Origin: Spirochaetaceae bacterium
GTDB lineage: Bacteria; Spirochaetota; Spirochaetia; B11-G9
Length of the DNA stretch: 6,642 nt
Reading direction: 5' to 3'
NCBI GenBank assembly: GCA_030600745.1
Contig: JAUVLL010000192.1
Span: 1-6,642, forward strand
In this document: in pieces, positions 1 through 5,575 of the stretch
Position numbering within the stretch: position 1 is the stretch's first letter
Layout of the letters: each line of letters opens with the position of its first letter
The notes under the pieces: generated by a model
What the model saw: the letters and a program-made list of their open reading frames with translations, nothing else
What the model was told of the DNA's origin: nothing
Database searches by the model: none
Program-made: the position numbers and the translations under genes

Positions 1-544
1 TATAAATGCATCAGATAAAGCTGCAAGATTTGTAAGATTCTGTGATTCTTTTAATATCCCAATTATGTCCTTTGTTGATGTACCTGGTTTCCTTCCCGGA
101 ACAGGGCAGGAACACGGCGGTATAATTCGACATGGAGCCAAACTGCTCTATGCAATTGCTGAAGCAACTGTTCCTAAGATAGCTCTTATAGTTAAAAAGG
201 CTTATGGTGGAGCAAATATTGCAATGTCCTCAAAGTCTCTTGGTTTTGACAGAACCATTGCATACCCCACTGCCGAGGTTGCAGTAATGGGAGCGGAAGG
301 TGCTGCAAATGTTATTTTCCGTAGAGATATTAAAGGAGCTGATGATCCCGCAGCTATGAGAGAACAGAAGATAAATGAGTTCAGGGAAACTGTAATGAAT
401 CCATTTATCGCTGCAGGATTCGGTTTTCTGGATGATATCATTGATCCAACCGAAACAAGAGAACATCTCTGGAAATCTCTGGAAATGTATATGAATAAGA
501 GCCAGGATTCACCAAAGAAAAAACACGGTAATATGCCTCTATAA
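1..544 (+). CDS. Acyl-CoA carboxyltransferase, C-terminal part (PccB/MmdA type; 5'-truncated by window)
   Basis: This is the carboxyltransferase subunit that moves CO2 between biotin and an acyl-CoA, either in propionyl-CoA/acetyl-CoA carboxylase or in methylmalonyl-CoA decarboxylase. The reading frame is open from base 2 and gives 180 residues; family members are about 510-520, so roughly the first two thirds lie outside the window. Visible family motifs are VDVPGFLPGTGQEHGG (fragment residues 25-40), HGAKLLYAIAEATVPK (44-59), the acyl-CoA/biotin oxyanion segment KKAYGGANIAM (65-75), YPTAEVAVMGAEGAA (88-102) and the typical C-terminus KKKHGNMPL. An ATG at base 65 is internal (Met22 of the fragment) and is not the start, because upstream codons already match the family. 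No biotin carboxylase, biotin carrier or decarboxylase membrane subunit is visible, so carboxylase and sodium-pumping decarboxylase roles cannot be separated here. The family assignment is secure; the exact enzyme is not. Confidence 0.93.
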   Translation, partial: INASDKAARFVRFCDSFNIPIMSFVDVPGFLPGTGQEHGGIIRHGAKLLYAIAEATVPKIALIVKKAYGGANIAMSSKSLGFDRTIAYPTAEVAVMGAEGAANVIFRRDIKGADDPAAMREQKINEFRETVMNPFIAAGFGFLDDIIDPTETREHLWKSLEMYMNKSQDSPKKKHGNMPL

Positions 545-600
545 CGAAGAAAGGAGACGGGAGAACGGAGAAGGTAAGAGAGAGGGAAGATGGAGGGAGG
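545..600 (+). other. Purine-rich low-complexity spacer with several Shine-Dalgarno-like sites
   Basis: Between the carboxyltransferase stop and the next ATG, 51 of 56 bases are A or G by hand count; the exceptions are C545, C558, C566, T575 and T591. Imperfect repeats of a GGAGAAGG-like unit occur at 553-560 (GGAGACGG) and 567-574 (GGAGAAGG). GGAG cores appear at 553, 567 and 592. The GGAG at 592-595 is 5 bases from the ATG at 601 and is the likely ribosome binding site. An ATG at 590 is out of frame with the downstream gene. The rest of the tract is unexplained; it could be a ribosome standby region or simply a low-complexity repeat. Confidence 0.6.
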
Positions 601-1008
601 ATGGAGACAAGAGAAAAGGTGCGTGAAATAGTAAAAAGTGCAGGATCCTGTCAGATGGCAACCAGCGTTGACGGCCAGCCAAAGGTTAGACCAATGAAGT
701 TTGTAGTAACAGATGATTTTAAGTTCTGGTGTACTACAGTAAATATCAGCGGAAAAGTTCAGGAATTAAGGGATAACCCCAAAGTTGAGCTCTGCTGGGT
801 AGCTAAAAACGGTGATCATCTGAGAGTAGCCGGTATTGCTGATTTAACTGGTAATGCTGCAAAAAAAAAGAAACTTCTTGAACTTCATCCAGGAGCATTG
901 GGACTGTTTACAGATGAAAATGATCCTTCTCTGGTTCATGTTGAAGTTGTTCCTACCAGAGTACGATGGAAGAATCATTCCTTTGGTGAGTATAACGAGG
1001 TGGAATAG
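601..1008 (+). CDS. Pyridoxamine 5'-phosphate oxidase-fold flavoprotein (small, 135 aa)
   Basis: The protein is a small soluble split-barrel flavin-binding protein of the pyridoxamine-phosphate-oxidase-like superfamily. The pattern is ATSVDGQPKVRPMKF at residues 20-34, a strand and loop carrying FWCTTVNISGKVQEL at 42-56, DNPKVELCWV at 58-67, and a C-terminal strand VHVEVVPTRVRW at 112-123. These match the FMN-binding core of the family, which is usually 130-150 residues, so the gene is full length. Members range from flavin reductases and general-stress proteins to uncharacterised oxidoreductases, so the substrate is unknown. The ATG at 601 is chosen because no other in-frame start exists back to the purine tract and GGAG lies 5 bases upstream. 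It follows the carboxyltransferase gene by 56 bases and is probably cotranscribed. A run of nine A bases (861-869) lies inside the gene without breaking the frame. Confidence 0.85.
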   Translation: METREKVREIVKSAGSCQMATSVDGQPKVRPMKFVVTDDFKFWCTTVNISGKVQELRDNPKVELCWVAKNGDHLRVAGIADLTGNAAKKKKLLELHPGALGLFTDENDPSLVHVEVVPTRVRWKNHSFGEYNEVE

Positions 1009-1028
1009 GATTCCCCTGTTTTTTTATC

Positions 1029-1061
1029 AAAGACTGTCTGAATACAGACAGTCTTTTTTTT
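1029..1061 (+). terminator. Rho-independent terminator after the flavoprotein gene
   Basis: A perfect 12-base-pair stem pairs AAAGACTGTCTG (1029-1040) with CAGACAGTCTTT (1045-1056) around an AATA loop. Eight T bases run from 1054 to 1061. The stem starts 20 bases after the stop codon at 1008, and the U-tract is on the + strand side, so it ends the carboxyltransferase-flavoprotein unit and separates it from the sensor operon. Confidence 0.92.
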
Positions 1062-1129
1062 GATTGTGTCTATAGCTCTATTAAAACCGGCATCTATAAA
1101 GTATCATGTAAATGGGATAGGGTTTATAA

Positions 1130-2134
1130 ATGGAAGAAAAAAAACATTTCAGATCAAAAGAGCATGCAAATAGAAAATTTGAAAAATATTTTCTTTCATT
1201 TTATCTTCTTATATTCCTCATATCATGCGGAAATACAAATCAGAGTAAATCGGAAAACTCCAGCATAAGCCTTTCACTCATGGTAAAAAGAGCGGACATC
1301 ATGTGGTATCAGATGCAGATAAAGGGATTCGAAGATGCATGCACAAATCTTGGGGTCCAATTTTTTATTCTTGATAATAAAATGGATTCCAATCTTACAT
1401 TAACCAATATAGATACCCTCATAAGCAGAAAAATAGATGGGGTTGCCATAGCTGTTACAGAACAAAAAATGAGCTGGATCGTAGTAAATAGAATTTTTGA
1501 AGCAGGGATACCAGTTATATCACTTAACAATAAACTTATTGACAGACAGGGAAGACAGCTTGCACCTCATATTGGAATAGATTATTCCGAAGCCGGAATA
1601 TCTGCCGGAAAATGGTTAGAACTAAAAATGCTGCAGCACTCCCTCATATCTAATGAGGAGATAACTCTTGGAATAGCTGAATTAAACTCAGCAGGGGTAA
1701 AAGAAATAACTAAATGGACAAATACAGTTCAAAAAGAGTTATTGAATGGAATAGAGGGCCTAAAAGCAGATATTTTTTATCGCGTAAATTCGCCTGAAAA
1801 TGATGCTGCAGGAGCAATGCTTGCCATGCAGCAGCTTATTTCCACTTACCCCGGTATAACAAACTGGATTATCTATGCAGGAAGCAGTGATAAAATGTCA
1901 GGAGCAATTCTTGCACTTGAACAGGTGGGAATGTTAAACTATTACTATACATTGAGTATAGAATGTGAAACAGATACCAGCGATATAACCATGAGCAATT
2001 CTGAAAGAGAAACAGTAATTGCTGTTAATACCTATGAACAGGGGAAACAAGCGGCAGAACTATTGTTTAATAATATTAAACTTGGAGTATCTATTCCCTC
2101 GGAAACTCTATCTCTCTACAAATTAGCCCAATGA
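1130..2134 (+). CDS. AraF-like sugar-binding lipoprotein, predicted sensory component of a three-component system
   Basis: This is a periplasmic binding protein of the ribose/galactose/arabinose type (Peripla_BP_4-like), anchored as a lipoprotein. A charged N-terminus of about 20 residues precedes a hydrophobic stretch (21-31) and a lipobox L-I-S-C with the lipidated Cys at 33. The mature part is about 302 residues, the size of AraF (about 306). By-eye similarity to E. coli AraF runs from MVKRADIMWYQMQIKGFEDA (51-70) through IPVISLNNKLIDRQGRQL (127-144) to AAGAMLAMQQL and YPGITNWIIYAGSSD (226-254). K53 and W59 align with AraF K10 and W16, but other ligand residues differ. The gene overlaps the kinase gene by ATGA and no permease or ATPase gene follows, so a sensing role is inferred rather than transport. 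The ATG at 1130 is the first after an in-frame stop at 1118; the Shine-Dalgarno is weak (GGGATAGGG at 1114-1122). The ligand is unknown. Confidence 0.85.
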   Translation: MEEKKHFRSKEHANRKFEKYFLSFYLLIFLISCGNTNQSKSENSSISLSLMVKRADIMWYQMQIKGFEDACTNLGVQFFILDNKMDSNLTLTNIDTLISRKIDGVAIAVTEQKMSWIVVNRIFEAGIPVISLNNKLIDRQGRQLAPHIGIDYSEAGISAGKWLELKMLQHSLISNEEITLGIAELNSAGVKEITKWTNTVQKELLNGIEGLKADIFYRVNSPENDAAGAMLAMQQLISTYPGITNWIIYAGSSDKMSGAILALEQVGMLNYYYTLSIECETDTSDITMSNSERETVIAVNTYEQGKQAAELLFNNIKLGVSIPSETLSLYKLAQ

Positions 2135-3876
2135 AAAGCCTGAGTATCCGCCAAAAACTTACATTTAGTTATGTTATTCTAATTATTGTAACAGTTCTAA
2201 CTATAGGGGCAATAATTTCAATTATTTTTTCAGGACAACTTACTGAGAGCAGCAAGAAACAACTAAACCTTCGAATAGAGAAAATCTCAAAAGAAATCGA
2301 AGATCAGCTTCTTATGGTTATGAAAATCACTGAAGAAATTTCTGAGAATCAGGAAATCCTGCATAACATGAATTTGGTTGATAATAATAAAAAAACTCTT
2401 TTTCTAAATGATATTCGTACTGCCATCAGTTCAACAGAAAATAGATCGCCCTTAATAGAACGAATCATTCTCATTAACCATAATCTGGAAATTCTGGATC
2501 CTGTTTATAAGAGATCACTATATAGCTCTGCAATACTTGGAGATGATGATTTTATAGAATTTTTAAGTAAAAAATATTTCTATTATTTTGCAAAACCAGG
2601 AACATTCCCCATCGATATTGAGAATAAGAAAAATACAGCTCTTACAATAGCTGTGTACCAAAGATTACTGGATAATAATTACTGGCTTATGGGATATCAG
2701 ATTTCTGTTATTAATAAACAAATGCTTTTTAGCAGCATTTGGAATAGTAACAGAGACCAGATCTTTTCAGGAATAAATATTTTTAATGAAAGAAATGAAT
2801 TACTTTTTAATAACGGGATGTCATTCCCCTCTGAGAAAATAAACCAGAGCCTTGATTATAGTAGATTTTCCGGTAATATTTCGGTTGATGCTTATGTTAA
2901 TTCTAAAAAATGTCTGGTTTTAATTAAACTTCTTCCTACGGTAAACTGGTTTGTAACTGGTGTTATTCCCTACTCTACAATTTTTAAAAATTTAAATATT
3001 GCCCTACGACTTGTTACTTTTATCGGTATTCTGTTTACAATTATTACAGGATTGATAAGCTACTCGATAGCCAGGACAATAACAAAACCTTTGATTAAAC
3101 TTACTACAGCAATGCATTCTTATGAAAAAACAGGGACTTTAATAAAAACTGACTTTATGGCATCCGGTGAACTTCAATATCTTTTAGATGTCTACAATAA
3201 GCTTGTTTCCCAAATAAATGAATTCATAAAGAGTATTTACGAAGAACAGGAGGAAAAACGAAATGCAGAACTAAAATCACTGCAGTATGAACTTGACTAT
3301 CTTCAGGCACAAATAAACCCTCATTTTATTCATAATACACTAAATGCAATCGGTTACCAGGCAGAAAAAAATGGGGATACCCACGTTTTTGAAAGCCTTA
3401 AATCATTTAATATCCTTTTGAGAGCAGCCATTTCAGGAACAGAGGAGTTGATTACTATAAAACAGGAATTAAATTTAATTGAGCACTTTATTAAAATACA
3501 ACGACTTCGTTACGGAAATACTTTTTCTGTAGTTTATGAAGTATCTGAAGATATATTGCAGGATATGGTACCAAAACTTATACTTCAGCCTCTCGTAGAA
3601 AATGCATTATTTCATGGAATTGTGCCATCGGCAAACTCAGGAAAAATCACAATCAGGATTCATAAGAATAAAATAAATTTATTTCTTGAGGTTAGCGATA
3701 ACGGAGTGGGAATGGATGATATTCAATTGCACAATAACAAAAGTTTTAATAAAATTGGTTTACAAAATATAGAAGAACGAATAAAAATACTCTTTGGCTC
3801 CTCATACGGCCTTTCACTAAAAAGCATAAGAGGAAAAGGAACTAACGTAATTCTTACTATACCTTCCGGAGAATAG
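2131..3876 (+). CDS. YesM/LytS-type sensor histidine kinase, membrane-bound
   Basis: This is a 581-residue inner-membrane sensor kinase. TM1 spans about 10-33, an extracytoplasmic domain about 34-289, TM2 about 291-313, and a HAMP linker about 314-365. A helical segment rich in Glu and Lys (365-390) follows. The His_kinase (PF06580-type) motif QINPHFIHNTLN is at 394-405, with phosphoacceptor His398. The ATPase domain has an N box PKLILQPLVENALFHG (481-496, Asn491), G1 box DNGVGM (523-528) and GLQNIEERI (543-551). The outer domain has features of a double-Cache sensor, including the terminal segment NWFVTGVIPYSTIF before TM2. The motif usually reads NPHFLYNTLN; here it is HFIHN, with His401 at the Tyr position. 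The gene starts inside the lipoprotein stop (ATGA) with no clear Shine-Dalgarno, so translation is probably coupled. The predicted partner is the lipoprotein outside and the AraC-type regulator inside. Confidence 0.93.
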   Translation: MKSLSIRQKLTFSYVILIIVTVLTIGAIISIIFSGQLTESSKKQLNLRIEKISKEIEDQLLMVMKITEEISENQEILHNMNLVDNNKKTLFLNDIRTAISSTENRSPLIERIILINHNLEILDPVYKRSLYSSAILGDDDFIEFLSKKYFYYFAKPGTFPIDIENKKNTALTIAVYQRLLDNNYWLMGYQISVINKQMLFSSIWNSNRDQIFSGINIFNERNELLFNNGMSFPSEKINQSLDYSRFSGNISVDAYVNSKKCLVLIKLLPTVNWFVTGVIPYSTIFKNLNIALRLVTFIGILFTIITGLISYSIARTITKPLIKLTTAMHSYEKTGTLIKTDFMASGELQYLLDVYNKLVSQINEFIKSIYEEQEEKRNAELKSLQYELDYLQAQINPHFIHNTLNAIGYQAEKNGDTHVFESLKSFNILLRAAISGTEELITIKQELNLIEHFIKIQRLRYGNTFSVVYEVSEDILQDMVPKLILQPLVENALFHGIVPSANSGKITIRIHKNKINLFLEVSDNGVGMDDIQLHNNKSFNKIGLQNIEERIKILFGSSYGLSLKSIRGKGTNVILTIPSGE

Positions 3877-3877
3877 A

Positions 3878-5428
3878 ATGCAGGAAATTAATGAGATTCT
3901 AATTGTTGAAGATGAGAAAGCAGCCCGGGACCGTTTAATTTCCATGAAATTATGGGAAAGCAATAAGTACAGGATTTGTGCCACCGCTGGTAATGGCAAA
4001 GAGGGACTTCTTGCTTATAAAAATACAAATCCGGATATTATAATAACAGATATTGAAATGCCGGTTATGAATGGGCTGGATCTTATTAAGGAAATTAGAA
4101 AAGAAAACAAGCATATCCCAATAATCATTTTAAGCTGTTATGAAAGTTTTTCCTATGCTCAGAAGGCAATCCAACTAAAAGTTAGTGATTATCTTATTAA
4201 AGATTTTCTTGAAGAAGAAGTACTGCTGGCAACCCTCGATAATGCTTTAAGAAAACAAGTAAAGGACAATATTACCGCAGCAGCCACACTTTCAACTTTT
4301 AGAGCAGAGTATACAACAGACCTATTCTCTATTTTTGAGGAACAGGATCAAAATAAAATCAGTAAATTGAAGCAGAAATATTCTTCAAAGAATTTTTTCA
4401 GTCTTCTGTATCTGCATATAGATTACTATAACAGGACTAAACATGATATTAAACCAATTACCAACGCAATTAGTAATGAACTAAGCTCAGAATGTGACAG
4501 CATGATTTCTAACATCGGCAATGGTTATTTTGCTGTACTTCTGACAGGAGACAAAGATCTTTTATTTTCAGAAATAGCTTCCCGCCTCCTGGATTATGTA
4601 AACCATCATTGTTCTGTATCAGTTACAATTTCTGCAGGTAACATATTTAAGGAACCTGACTGTATACAGGGAGAATATCAAAAAGTTAAGGAAATTCTTA
4701 AATATTCTATTTTTCTTGGTCAAAAGAGAGTTATTCTTCCATCTCATATTTCACAGCTTAGCTGGCTGAATCCCGAAATTGTTGATAATACTCTGCACAA
4801 AATTAAGGTATCACTATTAAAAGATGACAAAGAAATGTTTCTGCGAAATCTAAAACAGCTATATAAAATAAATACAGCAGGAATGATTGAGTATAATTAC
4901 ATGGAATATGTAAATTCAAGCATCATTGCACTACTTCTGACTTACATAGATGAAAAGAATGTAAGAGAGTCAGAAGATTTCAATCCGGAACTTCTGGATT
5001 TCAAGAGGCTGCACAGCATGGAAACTATTGAGGATATATACTTCTGGTTCAAACAAAAATTTTTGGGAATTTTTTCTCTAACTGCAAAAATGGAAACAAG
5101 AACCTTAAAAAATATACATATTAAAGAACTTATAAATATTATTAATGTAGAATTTATGAGTGATTTATCACTGGAAACCCTTGCAAACAGAATAGGTATT
5201 CACAAAGTCTACCTTAGCCGAATATTTAAAGAGAACACTGGAAAAACATGTTACGAATACATTCAGCTGCTTAGAGTAAAAAAAGCAAAAGAACTTCTTT
5301 TATCCTCTTCTCATAAAATGTCAATTATTGCAGAAAAAACAGGATTTCGAAACTATGATCAGTTTGCTGTAGTTTTTAAAAAGATTGTAGGGGAATCTCC
5401 AACATTATTTCAAAAAAAATACAAATAA
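3878..5428 (+). CDS. YesN-type response regulator with AraC DNA-binding domain
   Basis: This is a 516-residue cytoplasmic transcription regulator phosphorylated by the upstream kinase. The receiver domain (about 5-125) has the acidic pair E11/D12, phosphoacceptor Asp58 in ITDIEMPVMNG, switch Ser86 and Lys108 in DYLIKDF. A middle region (about 140-290) resembles a degenerate GGDEF fold. Residues 300-410 are a helical linker. The C-terminal AraC domain (about 412-515) has two helix-turn-helix units, LSLETLANRIGIHKVYLSRIF (430-450) and MSIIAEKTGFRNYDQFAVVF (481-500), followed by the family signature GESPTLFQKKYK. The ATG is one base after the kinase stop, with GGAG at 3868-3871 six bases upstream. 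Its likely target is the sugar-binding protein promoter just downstream, and possibly its own operon. The domain calls are firm; the target is inferred from position. Confidence 0.94.
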   Translation: MQEINEILIVEDEKAARDRLISMKLWESNKYRICATAGNGKEGLLAYKNTNPDIIITDIEMPVMNGLDLIKEIRKENKHIPIIILSCYESFSYAQKAIQLKVSDYLIKDFLEEEVLLATLDNALRKQVKDNITAAATLSTFRAEYTTDLFSIFEEQDQNKISKLKQKYSSKNFFSLLYLHIDYYNRTKHDIKPITNAISNELSSECDSMISNIGNGYFAVLLTGDKDLLFSEIASRLLDYVNHHCSVSVTISAGNIFKEPDCIQGEYQKVKEILKYSIFLGQKRVILPSHISQLSWLNPEIVDNTLHKIKVSLLKDDKEMFLRNLKQLYKINTAGMIEYNYMEYVNSSIIALLLTYIDEKNVRESEDFNPELLDFKRLHSMETIEDIYFWFKQKFLGIFSLTAKMETRTLKNIHIKELINIINVEFMSDLSLETLANRIGIHKVYLSRIFKENTGKTCYEYIQLLRVKKAKELLLSSSHKMSIIAEKTGFRNYDQFAVVFKKIVGESPTLFQKKYK

Positions 5429-5431
5429 AAT

Positions 5432-5460
5432 TTGACAAAACCAAACAATGGATGCATAAT
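5432..5460 (+). promoter_or_regulatory. Sigma-70-type promoter for the downstream sugar-binding protein gene
   Basis: A perfect -35 TTGACA (5432-5437), a 17-base spacer and a -10 CATAAT (5455-5460, 5 of 6 consensus) start three bases after the response regulator stop. Transcription should begin near 5467 and give a leader of about 110 bases before the ATG at 5576. The copy is strong enough that basal expression may be high, so the regulator could modulate rather than strictly be needed. The call rests on consensus matching and position only. Confidence 0.65.
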
Positions 5461-5492
5461 TCCTTGCATAGTAAGGAATTAGTTTTGTTTTT
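5457..5492 (+). terminator. Inverted repeat with T-rich tail overlapping the -10: weak terminator or operator
   Basis: TAATTCCTT (5457-5465) and AAGGAATTA (5473-5481) form a perfect 9-base inverted repeat with a 7-base loop. The right arm is followed by GTTTTGTTTTT (5482-5492). It could be a weak, AT-rich rho-independent terminator for the regulatory operon, since only two of nine pairs are G-C. It could equally be an operator, because the left arm covers the promoter -10 (5455-5460). The two readings are not exclusive. Confidence 0.5.
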
Positions 5493-5575
5493 CTGGTAAA
5501 TAGTTACTTTTACAGGTAATATTTTCAACACAGCATTTTCTTATTTCATGCAAATATATCTTTAAAGGAGTTCAC

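Noticed and set aside
65..67. ATG at 65 as the start of a short independent gene
   Set aside because: The frame is open and family-like from base 2, so this Met is internal to a carboxyltransferase cut by the window edge.
202..466. Two minus-strand open frames opposite the carboxyltransferase
   Set aside because: Both are antisense to strongly conserved family motifs and show no recognisable protein features or start signals.
854..1063. 69-codon + strand open frame overlapping the flavoprotein gene
   Set aside because: It lies in another frame of a clear family gene, has no ribosome binding site, and its end runs through the terminator hairpin.
1062..1129. Promoter for the three-gene sensor operon
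   Set aside because: A promoter is expected here because a terminator precedes the operon. TATAAA at 1095-1100 is a possible -10, but no acceptable -35 is found 15-19 bases upstream, so it is not annotated.
1309..1530. Minus-strand open frame inside the sensory lipoprotein gene
   Set aside because: It is antisense to a well-supported coding region, with no independent support.
3817..3999. Minus-strand open frame across the kinase/regulator junction
   Set aside because: It covers the conserved ends of two real genes on the opposite strand and has no family features.
5493..5563. Riboswitch or small RNA in the leader of the sugar-binding protein gene
   Set aside because: The rest of the leader is AT-rich with no convincing stem, conserved core or second terminator.
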